In this document: positions 19,654 to 27,266 of the stretch, piece after piece
How positions within the stretch are numbered: the first letter of the stretch is position 1
Layout of the letters: the number at the start of each line of letters is the position of its first letter
Assembly: GCF_013408335.1 (NCBI RefSeq)
Contig: NZ_JACBZR010000003.1
Coordinates: 19,151 to 83,150, forward strand
Direction: 5' to 3'
Origin: Nocardioides panzhihuensis
GTDB taxonomy: Bacteria > Actinomycetota > Actinomycetes > Propionibacteriales > Nocardioidaceae
Length of the DNA stretch: 64,000 nt
Position numbers and translations under genes: made by a program
The notes under the pieces: generated by a model
The model's input: only the letters and a program-made list of their open reading frames with translations
Database searches by the model: none
What the model was told of the DNA's origin: nothing

Positions 19654-20684
19654 CAGGCACCCGCAGCCCTGCTATTGGTCCAGCGGTAGACGGTCCGGTC
19701 GGAGACGTCGAGCAGCCCGGCGACCTCGGGCACGGGCAGCCCGTACGCGCGCAGCTCGACCGCAGCGCACGCGGCGTGGACCTGGTCGCCGTCCTCGTCG
19801 TTCAGCGGCTCATCGCAGATGGCGCACTGGTCGATGTGGTCCTCGTTGTGGTGCGCGTCGTCGTGGGTGTCAGGGATGACAGTCAGGGTCGGCGCGACAC
19901 TGACAGCCGGGGTGACAGCGGAGCCGGGAGCAGTGATCTCGTGAGGGTGGTTGTCAGGGTCGGTGTCACCCGCGGTGTCAGCCCTGGTGTCAGGGGTTGT
20001 GTCAGGGGTGAGGGTCGCCTGACGGCCGATCAGCTTGCCGTAGGCGATCGCCCCGGCCGCGTGCTTCTCGGCGGACCTGGTCAGCCGGGACGCGGCGCGG
20101 TTCTCGGCGCGCTCGACGGTCACCTTGATCTCGGCCAGAGCACGGGTACGTGCGGCCAGCCGCGCCGACTCGCCGTAGCCGGTGATGGTCTCCATGTGGG
20201 CGGCGTGACGAGCCTCGATCACGGCCAGGGCTCGCTGGTCGCGGATCTCTGCCGTGCGGGACCGGATGATCGCGGCAGTCTCCGGGGAGACGGTGACCTG
20301 GTCGCGGATCCCGTCAGCGACCAGCAGCAGCGCAGCCAGCGCCGGAATCGCCGACCAAGGGCCCATGTGCCCGACAGCAGCGAGCAGGACCGTCGAGGCG
20401 GCCACAGCAACCGCCGTGGCGGCACCGAAGCCGTAGGCGGCGGCTCGCTGTCCGGACTTGTAGGCACCGATCGTGGTGTGACCCAGCGCAGCCCACACCA
20501 CATCAGCGGCGAGAGCGACGGCTACACCGACAGCGGGCGCGGCAGAACCTGCGGCGGGGATCATCGCGGCGACCTGCGGCGCGATGGTCACAGCGACCTG
20601 GACGAAGCCAACGAAGGTCATTCCGTAGCCGACACCAGCGAGGCCAGAGGGCCGTTTCTTGGTGGTGGTGGTGTGCGCGTTCAT
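19653..20684 (-). CDS. Membrane protein with C-terminal zinc knuckle and HTH (Spd-like position), copy A
   Basis: A 343-residue protein. Four hydrophobic segments (about 17-43, 48-66, 83-104, 109-124) form an N-terminal membrane domain. A charged helical stretch (about 128-215) follows, then a Thr/Asp-rich linker with TPDT/ADT/GDT repeats (about 220-285). The zinc knuckle C287-x2-C290-x12-H303-x2-C306 and a predicted HTH (about 317-337, DVSDRTVYRWT) end the protein. The knuckle has the same spacing as the DUF3631 protein. Its place between traB-like and rep genes resembles the spread (spd) genes of Streptomyces conjugative elements, but the family is not certain. It could tether element DNA to the membrane. 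Confidence 0.75.
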   Translation of the reverse strand: MNAHTTTTKKRPSGLAGVGYGMTFVGFVQVAVTIAPQVAAMIPAAGSAAPAVGVAVALAADVVWAALGHTTIGAYKSGQRAAAYGFGAATAVAVAASTVLLAAVGHMGPWSAIPALAALLLVADGIRDQVTVSPETAAIIRSRTAEIRDQRALAVIEARHAAHMETITGYGESARLAARTRALAEIKVTVERAENRAASRLTRSAEKHAAGAIAYGKLIGRQATLTPDTTPDTRADTAGDTDPDNHPHEITAPGSAVTPAVSVAPTLTVIPDTHDDAHHNEDHIDQCAICDEPLNDEDGDQVHAACAAVELRAYGLPVPEVAGLLDVSDRTVYRWTNSRAAGA

Positions 20685-20770
20685 GGCGGTGAGTTCTCCT
20701 GTTTCGGACTGTTTCGGGCATGGGTGAGGTAGGGACTTGGGCCAGCGAGACGTTTCTGGAGGGTTTCTCC

Positions 20771-20951
20771 GCTACCGGGTGGAGGTGTTGGGCGAGGTGG
20801 GTAGCGGTAGCGGGCGGGAGGAGGGGTCGGATCGGCCCGGATCCAGGGTTCGAACGGGTGCGCGAAGTGGAGGGCTACTCCGCTACGTCGCTGGTCAGGT
20901 AGCAGTTTCGGTAGTAGCAGGGGTGCTACGGGTAGCAGCCGCTACGGCTAC
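20771..20951. repeat. GTAGC pentamer cluster, candidate transfer locus (clt), copy A
   Basis: Eleven GTAGC/GCTAC pentamers lie in 181 bp, at 20771, 20801, 20807, 20874, 20882, 20899, 20914, 20925, 20932, 20941 and 20947, in both orientations. They fill the 279-bp gap directly downstream of the FtsK/TraB-like gene and upstream of the membrane-protein gene. In Streptomyces plasmids TraB recognises short repeats in a clt locus near the traB 3' end, so this is a candidate loading site. It could also be an operator for the membrane-protein operon. Confidence 0.6.
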
Positions 20952-20963
20952 CGATTCCGGGGT

Positions 20964-23225
20964 TCAGACGGGTGCAAGGACACCTCCGATCGGGTTGTCG
21001 GGGTCGTCGGTGTCGGTGTGGCCGAGTGTGTCGGTCAGGTCGCGGCGGACCAGACCGCGTTTGTTGGTCTGCTTGCCGTCGATGACCTTCTTGACCTGGA
21101 CGGTGCGGATCCCGTGGGGTTTGACGGCAGCGGTGACCTGCTCCCCGGTCCACCCGCCATAGAGCGACCCGTTGTGCTCGGCGAGGCGGGCGGCGAGTTC
21201 GTCGCACCAGACCTTCCCGTTGCTCCACTCCGGGTCGTGCTCGGGCCAGACCGCGAGGAGGTGGTCCAGGATGGATCCGGTGTCGTCGTCGGGCAGGATC
21301 TCCCCGGCCGCCATTCCGGTCAGGCGGCCAGCGGCCAACCGCGCAGCACGGGCACGGGCACAGATGACCTCGGCGGCGGGCGCGTCCACGAAGGAGGACC
21401 GGACGATGACCGGGTCGTCACCCTCACCGACGAGGTAGGCGATACCGAGGTCTTTACGACCGAAGGTGGTCGCGCGGATGCCGGACTTGTACATCGAGGT
21501 CCCCAGGACCATGTCGTTCTCGACCTGTCCCATGACCTTGAGGCACAGCCGCAGGACCGCGTTCGCGGAGATGCCGGTCGGGATGGACTTGGCGTCGGGG
21601 CGCTGGGTGGCCAGCCAGACCATGATCCCGACCGCGGGTCCGCGCTTGACCAGGTCGGTGACGATCTCGGCGATCTCGGCCCCGTGGGTGGGGTGCTCGA
21701 ACATCTTCTGTGTCTCGTCAAAGGCCCAGAAGATCGGGTGCAGTTTGAGGGACTTCTCCGAGGCGAGAGCGTCGGTGACCTTGGACTCGGGGCACACCTC
21801 CCGGGGCAGGGTCTTGATGGCCTTGTAGCGGCGGCGCATCTCGATCGCCCCTTCCCGCAGGTCGCGGACGAGGTAGTCGATGTCTTCGGGGTCGTCCCCG
21901 GACCGGTTGGCGTGGGCGACGTCATCGAGCATCCCGAGGTCGGATCCGCCCTTGAGGTTGTAGGTGTGCAGCTCGACGCGCGGGTCCAGCGCGGCAGCGA
22001 GGCAGAGCAGGCGCAGGGTGAACGTCTTACCCATGCGCGGCAGGGCACCGATAAGACCGGTCGCGAACATCAGGGTCACGACCACGGGGCGGCCACGCTG
22101 GTCGACACCGATCGGGATCGGCTCGAACACGTTGACCTTCCCGGAGGTGGCCAGCGGCCAGGGCGCGGGCTTGGACTGGGCCAGGGACTTGTCGGCGACG
22201 TAGAGGACCAGGCGGCCGACGTGGACCTCGGGGTCGGTCTCGGGCCACACCTTCCCCAGGGAGCGACGCAGACCCGAAGCGAGACGGTCGCGCTGCTCGA
22301 TCACCTCCGAGGCAGTCACCCCGGGCGGGAGGTCGAGTTCGGCACGGAACCCAGCACCGTCACGCATGATCGGCGAGACGAACGCGATCGCCTTCGCACC
22401 CTCCTTAGCCATGGCCTGGTTCAGCCGCGCCAGACCCAGCGAACCGAGCGCGTTGAGGATCAGGTCCGAGGTAAGCCGCGGCTCCTTGGCCGTGTCCACG
22501 GCACGGCCGGTGATCGGCTTGTCCGGGTTGCGACCGAGCAGGCCGAGACCAGCCAGAGCGGCCAAGCCGAGACCGAGCTGGACCATCAGGGAGTCGATCC
22601 CGTACACGACGTAGGCGGCGATGCCGGCCACGGTCAGGAGCATCAGGACCGCAAGGAAGACGCGCGCTTTGATCTGGCGGCGGTGGTCCTCCCTCAGCCG
22701 GAGATAGGCCCCGGCGTCGAGGGTGTTGCCGCGTACGGTCATCCGGTTCTCTTTGTCCTCGGCGTCGAAGATCCAGCCCCAGCACATAGCCATGACACGG
22801 CCCAGGCCGAGCGGGGACCGGGCGGCCAACTTCGCGTAGTACGTCGGCAGACGCACCCCGTGATAGGTCGTGGTGTGGCCGTAGTGCTTCACCGCCCACG
22901 CAGCCGCCGACTTCGCCGACTCGCGGTCCTTGGCCCAGGCGGGCAGGATCTCCCGGCGCGGGGCAGCCTTGACCGTGCCGGACCGGTCGTCGCGAACGGC
23001 GAGGACCTGACCGTCAACGATCTCCGGAGTCGTCTCCGTGTCGTCCTCGGCGGCGGCGTCGGTGTTGTCGTGAGCGGCCTGAGCGCGCTCAGAGACGTTC
23101 TCGGCGATGGCCGGGGCAGCGTTGGTGCTCTCAGAGGCTTCAGGAGCGGCCTCACGGGCGCGGCGAGCCGCGTCGAGGTCGTAGACCCCGATCCCGTGGG
23201 CCTCTTGGTTCGGTGTGGTGGTCAT
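20964..23225 (-). CDS. FtsK/SpoIIIE-type DNA translocase, TraB-like, copy A
   Basis: A 753-residue hexameric-type dsDNA pump expected to drive intermycelial conjugation at the membrane. It has a disordered acidic N-terminus (1-75), two transmembrane helices (about 189-208 and 212-231), an ATPase core with Walker A at 394-402 (ALPRMGKTF; PRMGKT rather than GSGKS), Walker B at 498-504 (IFWAFDE) and the LATQRPD motif at 538-544. A C-terminal winged-helix-like region (about 665-735) probably reads DNA repeats. The start is supported by GGGAG 7 bases upstream. The gene begins 2 bases after a small gene and is followed by the GTAGC cluster. Confidence 0.9.
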   Translation of the reverse strand: MTTTPNQEAHGIGVYDLDAARRAREAAPEASESTNAAPAIAENVSERAQAAHDNTDAAAEDDTETTPEIVDGQVLAVRDDRSGTVKAAPRREILPAWAKDRESAKSAAAWAVKHYGHTTTYHGVRLPTYYAKLAARSPLGLGRVMAMCWGWIFDAEDKENRMTVRGNTLDAGAYLRLREDHRRQIKARVFLAVLMLLTVAGIAAYVVYGIDSLMVQLGLGLAALAGLGLLGRNPDKPITGRAVDTAKEPRLTSDLILNALGSLGLARLNQAMAKEGAKAIAFVSPIMRDGAGFRAELDLPPGVTASEVIEQRDRLASGLRRSLGKVWPETDPEVHVGRLVLYVADKSLAQSKPAPWPLATSGKVNVFEPIPIGVDQRGRPVVVTLMFATGLIGALPRMGKTFTLRLLCLAAALDPRVELHTYNLKGGSDLGMLDDVAHANRSGDDPEDIDYLVRDLREGAIEMRRRYKAIKTLPREVCPESKVTDALASEKSLKLHPIFWAFDETQKMFEHPTHGAEIAEIVTDLVKRGPAVGIMVWLATQRPDAKSIPTGISANAVLRLCLKVMGQVENDMVLGTSMYKSGIRATTFGRKDLGIAYLVGEGDDPVIVRSSFVDAPAAEVICARARAARLAAGRLTGMAAGEILPDDDTGSILDHLLAVWPEHDPEWSNGKVWCDELAARLAEHNGSLYGGWTGEQVTAAVKPHGIRTVQVKKVIDGKQTNKRGLVRRDLTDTLGHTDTDDPDNPIGGVLAPV

Positions 23226-23227
23226 GA

Positions 23228-23410
23228 TCAGGCTCCCTTCTCAGCAAGGCCAGCGGCCTTGGTCAGGTTTTTGGCCAGGGTCCGGGCGGCGGCGGGGGTG
23301 ATGGTGTGGACGCCGACCTGGACATACGGCGTCCTCGCGGACGGGTCGACGACGATGTCGGGGGTGTTGGGCCCCGACCTGATGACGGTGACCTTGGGGC
23401 GCTTGGGCAT
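23228..23410 (-). CDS. Small hypothetical protein (60 aa), copy A
   Basis: Not recognised. It begins MPKRPKVTVI and ends with an Ala/Lys-rich helix. It sits between the 71-residue gene (1-base TGATG overlap) and traB-like (2-base gap), so it is probably a coupled transfer-operon gene. Confidence 0.7.
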   Translation of the reverse strand: MPKRPKVTVIRSGPNTPDIVVDPSARTPYVQVGVHTITPAAARTLAKNLTKAAGLAEKGA

Positions 23411-23625
23411 CAGAACCAGCCCTTCGCCACTGGGTTGGTGCGCTTGACCGGCTTCTTGTTCCGGTACGGGTCGGACGCTTTGCCGACCTTGGCCTTCTTG
23501 CCCGCGTGCGGGTCCTTGGAGCCGGGCAGCTTCTTCGCGACCTTCGCGCGGTGGGTCCGGGCGACGTGGCGTGCGGTGTCCTTGACGGTGCCGTGGCCGA
23601 ACAGGCCGGTGTACTCGACAGCCAT
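23410..23625 (-). CDS. Small Lys-rich hypothetical protein (71 aa), copy A
   Basis: Not recognised. It is strongly basic (HRAKVAKKLPGSKDPHAGKK region), which suggests nucleic-acid contact. It begins 4 bases after the 69-residue gene and overlaps the next start by one base. Confidence 0.7.
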   Translation of the reverse strand: MAVEYTGLFGHGTVKDTARHVARTHRAKVAKKLPGSKDPHAGKKAKVGKASDPYRNKKPVKRTNPVAKGWF

Positions 23626-23629
23626 GGCG

Positions 23630-23839
23630 TCACTTCACCCACTTGGGGAACTTGTAGTTCTCGGCCATGTCGGCCTGCTTGAGGTAGACCTTGGCCAGGT
23701 CTTCGCAGGTCTTCGCGGCGGCAGGCTTGCCCTGCTCACGGAAGCGCGCGGCTCCCTTCTCGGCCATCTCAGCCTCGCGGCGGAACTTCGCAGCCTGTTT
23801 CTTGAAGTCGGCCCGGGCGGCTGCCTTGTTGATCTTCAT
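23630..23839 (-). CDS. Small charged helical protein (69 aa), copy A
   Basis: Not recognised. Almost the whole length is an alternating Lys/Arg/Glu/Ala helix (about 5-58), which could form a coiled coil. It lies 11 bases downstream of the 131-residue gene in the same operon. Confidence 0.7.
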   Translation of the reverse strand: MKINKAAARADFKKQAAKFRREAEMAEKGAARFREQGKPAAAKTCEDLAKVYLKQADMAENYKFPKWVK

Positions 23840-23850
23840 GACTAGTTCCT

Positions 23851-24246
23851 TTACCTCTCGGTGGTGGTGTTGTCAGGCCAGGGGTAGGAGGCGCCAGCTG
23901 CACGCGCGGTCGCGGCGATCACCAGCCGCAACGCGGTGCGGTCCAAGCCGGGCAGGACCTCGTTGAGGCAGACCGTGCGGTCGTAGGAGGCCAGGGACAG
24001 CGCGATGTCCAGCAGGCGACGCTCACCCCCGGAGAGGTAGCCACCGTCCGCGCGGTCGGCGTCGATCCAGGCAGCGCCGGGCTCGACCCGGACCCACGAC
24101 CCGTTCAGCAGGCGACCGCCCCAGGCACGGACCAGCAGCTCGACCGCAGCCTCGTCGGGAAGGGAGCCCTTCGCCCAGCGGCGCAGAGCGGCCGCGATCT
24201 CGGGCTTGGATGTCGGGATCTTCGCCAGGTTCTCAGGGGTGCTCAT
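23851..24246 (-). CDS. Hypothetical protein (131 aa), copy A
   Basis: Not recognised. The start at 24246 is chosen because ATGA overlaps the stop of the previous gene; an upstream in-frame ATG would add 8 residues inside that gene. A segment YLSGGERRLLDIALSL (about 71-86) resembles an ABC signature, but there is no Walker A motif, so it is not an ABC ATPase. Confidence 0.7.
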   Translation of the reverse strand: MSTPENLAKIPTSKPEIAAALRRWAKGSLPDEAAVELLVRAWGGRLLNGSWVRVEPGAAWIDADRADGGYLSGGERRLLDIALSLASYDRTVCLNEVLPGLDRTALRLVIAATARAAGASYPWPDNTTTER

Positions 24247-24605
24247 GCTGCGGCCTCCGAGACGGTCCACACGCGCTCGGTGGTCGACATCTTCACGAAC
24301 ACCGTGGTCTCGCCACTGCCAGCAGGGACCCGACCGGACCAGTCGTGACGAATCAGCAGCCCGATCGCGTCAGCGACGTAGGCCCGGGCATCCTCGCTCA
24401 GGTAGAGCGCATCGGCGATCAGCTGTGCCGCGACAAGCCCAGCGGGCTCGATCTCCAGCAGCACAGCGGGTCGACGCTCCGGGGCCCCATGAGCGAGACG
24501 AACGTCCGTCCCCGCGCTCACCTTGAAGCCGTGCACGTCCACGTTCGGGACACACTCCAGGATGTTTGCGGCCCAGGTCAGATCCCACGACTTCGCGGTA
24601 CTCAT
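24243..24605 (-). CDS. Hypothetical protein (120 aa), copy A
   Basis: Not recognised. It has no clear membrane segment. The start overlaps the end of the 70-residue membrane gene by 4 bases (ATGA) and its stop overlaps the 131-residue gene by 4 bases, marking one tightly coupled operon. Confidence 0.7.
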   Translation of the reverse strand: MSTAKSWDLTWAANILECVPNVDVHGFKVSAGTDVRLAHGAPERRPAVLLEIEPAGLVAAQLIADALYLSEDARAYVADAIGLLIRHDWSGRVPAGSGETTVFVKMSTTERVWTVSEAAA

Positions 24606-24814
24606 CGGGCACCCCCGGCGATGTTCGAGGCGGCCGAGAGAGCCGACGTCATCGCCGTCTCGATCCCGTCCAGGATCGGCGCGCCGATCGTGGTCGAGGC
24701 CAACGAGAGACCGAGGACCGCACCGAAGGCGAGGACACCCGGGTGGGTGCCGCCCCAGCGGACCATGAAGACAGCGACGATCAGGAAGATGATGAACAAA
24801 GGTGCGGTAACCAT
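24602..24814 (-). CDS. Small membrane protein (70 aa), copy A
   Basis: Two hydrophobic helices (about 4-18 and 25-45), followed by a small-residue tail (TSALSAASNIAGGAR). Small membrane proteins of this size are common in the spd regions of Streptomyces conjugative elements, so a spread or pore role is plausible but not shown. Confidence 0.7.
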   Translation of the reverse strand: MVTAPLFIIFLIVAVFMVRWGGTHPGVLAFGAVLGLSLASTTIGAPILDGIETAMTSALSAASNIAGGAR

Positions 24815-24829
24815 GACTAGATATGCCTT

Positions 24830-25117
24830 TCAGGCGGCCTCGGCCGGGACGGCCGGGCGAGGGTCGGTGATCGTGTAGACAGGCGCGGCCGAGATCGCCG
24901 CGTCGTGGTTGGCCTGCTGGACCAGCAGGTGCAGCAGTGCCGTCATCGCCCGGCGGTGGGCCCGCTTGGCGAGCGCGTCGGCCGGGTCAGCGAGCAGACG
25001 GCACTCGGCCTCGACCAGATCGACCTCAGCAGCGATCTGCGGCCACTCGGCTTCAATCGCGGCCAGGTCATCTCCGGTCGGCTCGTCTCGTGTGTTCGCG
25101 AAGTGGTCGGTGTGCAT
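24830..25117 (-). CDS. Small helical protein, DUF6284-like (95 aa), copy A
   Basis: The stretch DLAAIEAEWPQIAAEVDLVE resembles the actinobacterial DUF6284 family, which often occurs in integrative elements; this comes from memory of the family and is not a search result. No function is known. The gene lies 15 bases upstream of the small membrane protein gene. Confidence 0.65.
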   Translation of the reverse strand: MHTDHFANTRDEPTGDDLAAIEAEWPQIAAEVDLVEAECRLLADPADALAKRAHRRAMTALLHLLVQQANHDAAISAAPVYTITDPRPAVPAEAA

Positions 25118-25209
25118 CGGGGTGGTTCCTTCCGGGTGATGAGCGGGTGTTGCTTGGTGGCCGGGCCGGGGCTGCCTCTGGGGCTCACCCCGGGCCCGGG
25201 GATCGTGGG

Positions 25210-25473
25210 TCAGGCTCCGTACTTTCGGGAGCGGGCAACCTGACGACCGGCTTCGGTAAGGGCGAACAAGGCATCGCCGGACGGGAAGGACCGGACGCAG
25301 CGGATGAGGCCGCGCTCAGCGAGACCCGTGATGACGCGGTGGTGGTGCTTCCGGGTGGCGATCTGGCCACGGTTGACCGTGTCGGCGGTGTCCTTGCGGG
25401 TCTGCCAGGCGGCGTACATCGCGTCGAGGGTCTTGCCCTGGTTGGCGGTGATGGTGGCGGTGGTCGTGATCAT
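25210..25473 (-). CDS. Winged-helix-like DNA-binding protein (87 aa), first gene of the transfer operon, copy A
   Basis: The pattern ATRKHHHRVITGLAERGLIR followed by ALFALTEAGRQVA looks like a winged-helix recognition helix and wing. The start at 25473 is chosen because GGAAAGG lies 8 bases upstream; an in-frame ATG at 25479 would sit only 2 bases from that site. It is the first minus-strand gene after the divergent operator and so probably controls, or is controlled with, the transfer operon. Confidence 0.65.
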   Translation of the reverse strand: MITTTATITANQGKTLDAMYAAWQTRKDTADTVNRGQIATRKHHHRVITGLAERGLIRCVRSFPSGDALFALTEAGRQVARSRKYGA

Positions 25474-25517
25474 CTTCATGCCCTTTCCGTGGCCTGGCAG
25501 CCGGGTGGCTGCCTGTG

Positions 25518-25564
25518 TTCTACCTAACAACGGAATGGCTCACCATGTCAACTGTTAGGTAGAA
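25518..25564. promoter_or_regulatory. Divergent operator: perfect 12-bp inverted repeat, copy A
   Basis: TTCTACCTAACA (25518-25529) and TGTTAGGTAGAA (25553-25564) are exact reverse complements with a 23-bp spacer. They lie between the leftward transfer operon and the rightward GntR-kinase gene. AACTGTTAGGT (25550-25560) recurs at 25618-25628, 18 bases before the first possible GntR start. The local DNA is A/T-richer than its surroundings. The most likely ligand is the adjacent GntR-type regulator, as with KorSA of pSAM2. Confidence 0.8.
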
Positions 25565-25617
25565 GTTTCTGCGAGAAATTTCCGCTCGGGCTGGGGTCGT
25601 GCGACAGTTGTCAGCGA

Positions 25618-25628
25618 AACTGTTAGGT
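25618..25628. promoter_or_regulatory. Third operator half-site, copy A
   Basis: AACTGTTAGGT repeats the right half of the palindrome, immediately upstream of the GntR-kinase gene, and so suggests autoregulation. Confidence 0.6.
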
Positions 25629-25645
25629 CAGAACGAGCACACTGA

Positions 25646-26518
25646 ATGGCGAAGGTCGAACTAGGGAGACGCATGACAGACGGGCCAATCGACGCACTGG
25701 CGGGTGCGAAGCAGCAGCGGATCGCACGCGACATTCAGAACCAGATCGAGGCGGGGGTCCTACGTGACGGCGAGGTCATGCCGTCGACCCGAACGCTCGC
25801 CGAGCAGACGGGTGCGAGCGTCTGGACGGTCAATGAGGCGATGAAGGCACTCGCAGAGATGGGGCTGGTGGAGAACCAGTCGCGTTCGCGCCGGATCGTG
25901 CGATCTGCGCACCTCACGCCCAAGGTGAGCGAGGCGGCTCCCCGGGCTCTGCTGATCGGCGGCTACGCGGGTAGCGGCAAGACCGAGCTCGGGCGCATCC
26001 TCACCCGGCTGACGGGCTGGATGATCATCGACAAGGACACCATCACCCGCCCAGTTGTCGAGGTGGCTCTTGAGGCGTTGGGGGCTGAGTCGAGCGATCG
26101 GGAGTCGGAGACCTATTTGTCAAAGGTCCGGCCGCGTGAGTATGAGGCGCTGATGTCGACGGCGCACGAAAACACGGCATGCGGCGCTGGTGCCGTCGTC
26201 ACGGCTCCCTTCTTGCGTGAGTTCAAGGACGCGTCGTGGCTCGCGCGCCAGCAGGCGCAGTTTGCGGACGACGGATTACCCATGACCGTCGTGTGGGTCA
26301 CCTGTGACGCGGACACGATGCTGACCTATGTACGTCGTCGGGGTGCAGCTCGTGACGCGCACAAGCTGGCCACCTGGGACGCGTACATGGAGGCGATTGA
26401 CCTCACGTTCCGTCCAGTCGTGGACCATCACGTCATCGACAATTCGACATCTGCGGAGCCTCTTAAGGATCAGGCGGCGCGACTGATAGCAACGCTCGCC
26501 GAGGTGCCCGCGAAATGA
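25646..26518 (+). CDS. GntR-type HTH regulator fused to a P-loop kinase domain, copy A
   Basis: A 290-residue fusion. Residues about 20-88 form a GntR-type winged helix (MPSTRTLAEQTGASVWTVNE region). Residues 101-285 form a P-loop kinase-like domain with Walker A GYAGSGKT (106-113), IIDKDT (127-132) and a LID-like arginine cluster YVRRRGAARD. GntR proteins normally carry a ligand-binding C-terminus, so a kinase domain suggests sensing or modification of a small phosphorylatable ligand. The ATG at 25673 (MTDGPID) has a GGGAG just upstream and is an alternative start. The next gene overlaps by 4 bases. Function beyond this is unknown. Confidence 0.8.
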   Translation: MAKVELGRRMTDGPIDALAGAKQQRIARDIQNQIEAGVLRDGEVMPSTRTLAEQTGASVWTVNEAMKALAEMGLVENQSRSRRIVRSAHLTPKVSEAAPRALLIGGYAGSGKTELGRILTRLTGWMIIDKDTITRPVVEVALEALGAESSDRESETYLSKVRPREYEALMSTAHENTACGAGAVVTAPFLREFKDASWLARQQAQFADDGLPMTVVWVTCDADTMLTYVRRRGAARDAHKLATWDAYMEAIDLTFRPVVDHHVIDNSTSAEPLKDQAARLIATLAEVPAK

Positions 26519-27087
26519 CTCGCGGGGTGATCCTCTACGGTCCGCCGGCCGCTGGGAAGGACACCGTCGACGCTGCCCTTCGAGCGCTGTCGGATGACTA
26601 CGTCCACTTCGCGCGAATCAAGGTCGGCGAGGGTCGCCGAGAGGGCTACCGAATTACGACCAGCGCCGCGCTCCAAGAACTACGGGAGCGCGGCGGCGTC
26701 GTGTGGGAGAACAGCCGCTACGGTGCGACCTATGCGGTTGACAGGCCTGGCCTGATCGACGCGCTCGGCCATGGGGTGCCGGTCCTCCACCTAGGACAGG
26801 TCGAGGCGGTCGACGCGGTAGCCACGGCGGTCAGTGGAGCGCGTTGGGTTGTCGTTTCTCTCTGGTGTCCGGAGGATGTCGCAGTCGATCGGTTGCGGCA
26901 GCGGGGGAGTGCGGACGTTGCAGAGCGTCTGGAGGCATGGCGGGCGACGCCCGAACTGGGAGAGGCAGACCTCAGGTTCGATACATCCATGGTCGAGCCG
27001 CGTGATGCAGCGCGACGTATTGACGCACATGTTCGGAAGGCCTGCACGCTCGCCGATTCATTCCCCCCCGATTCCCCCCGAGGGTGA
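26515..27087 (+). CDS. Guanylate-kinase-like P-loop protein (190 aa), copy A
   Basis: Walker A is GPPAAGKDT (9-17). The region WENSRYGATYAVDRPGLIDA and the following PVLHLGQ strand resemble the substrate-binding part of guanylate kinase-like proteins. The start ATGA overlaps the GntR-kinase stop, so the pair is co-translated. The C-terminus (SFPPDSPRG) is encoded by a C-run repeat that is also found at the end of int, on the other side of the att core. A nucleotide or nucleoside kinase activity is inferred from the fold only. Confidence 0.75.
   Translation: MTRGVILYGPPAAGKDTVDAALRALSDDYVHFARIKVGEGRREGYRITTSAALQELRERGGVVWENSRYGATYAVDRPGLIDALGHGVPVLHLGQVEAVDAVATAVSGARWVVVSLWCPEDVAVDRLRQRGSADVAERLEAWRATPELGEADLRFDTSMVEPRDAARRIDAHVRKACTLADSFPPDSPRG
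27060..27082. repeat. Left 23-bp att-flanking direct repeat, copy A/B junction
   Basis: Two tandem attcccccc-type blocks ending in gag. It matches 27278-27300 with one mismatch (position 10). The two lie about 70 and 80 bp from the att core, as arm-type integrase sites would. It also encodes the last residues of the kinase gene. Equivalent pairs flank the cores at 40637 and 55742. Confidence 0.65.
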
Positions 27088-27152
27088 AACGACATGCAAT
27101 ACATGCAACGCCTGCCAGGTGTTCTCAACCCATAGTTCTGGGTCTCCAAACC

Positions 27153-27197
27153 TTCGCAATGAGAAGGCCAGGGGTTCGAATCCCCTCAGCTCCACCA
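27153..27197 (+). other. att core: 3' half of tRNA-Ala(CGC), A/B junction
   Basis: The 45 bases read as a tRNA from the anticodon loop TTCGCAA (anticodon CGC) through anticodon stem TGAGA, variable AGGCC, T-arm AGGGG-TTCGAAT-CCCCT, acceptor strand CAGCTCC, discriminator A and CCA. U70 in the acceptor strand fits the G3-U70 identity pair of tRNA-Ala. The 5' half is absent: upstream bases cannot pair with the anticodon stem. This is the usual form of an attP or tandem-junction core for a tRNA-targeting integrase. Confidence 0.85.
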
Positions 27198-27200
27198 AAG

Positions 27201-27249
27201 AAGAACCCCGCCTGACCTGCGGAAACGCAGAGAGTCAGGCGGGGTTCTT
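27201..27249. terminator. Strong bidirectional hairpin terminator after att core, A/B junction
   Basis: A perfect 16-bp inverted repeat (27201-27216 and 27234-27249) encloses a smaller CTGCG/CGCAG hairpin with a GAAA loop. It would end int transcription from the right and tRNA transcription from the left after integration. Confidence 0.85.
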
Positions 27250-27266
27250 GCTTGTTTGTGCTGCCG

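Larger units (their letters stand above)
1..27152. mobile_element. AICE-like element, copy A (left end outside window)
   Basis: This is the right-hand part of one element, ending at the att core at 27153. It carries the 2,008-bp rep amplification (1-18722) and then one complete transfer, regulation and kinase module. Its own int, intact xis and left att core are not in the window, so the 2,008-bp array may be longer than seen. Gene content (Prim-Pol, DUF3631, FtsK/TraB-like, GntR regulator, tRNA-associated integrase) fits the AICE class known from actinomycetes. That assignment rests on family recognition, not on a database search. Confidence 0.85.

Noticed and set aside
21018..23447. An 809-codon plus-strand open frame opposite FtsK
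   Set aside because: It is antisense to a gene with clear FtsK motifs. Long antisense frames are common in G+C-rich DNA.
23851..24246. LSGGE-like ABC signature in the 131-residue protein
   Set aside because: There is no Walker A or B motif in this short protein, so the match is probably coincidental.
27100..27200. Complete tRNA gene
   Set aside because: Only the sequence from the anticodon loop to CCA fits a tRNA. The upstream bases do not form a D-arm, anticodon 5' strand or acceptor 5' strand.
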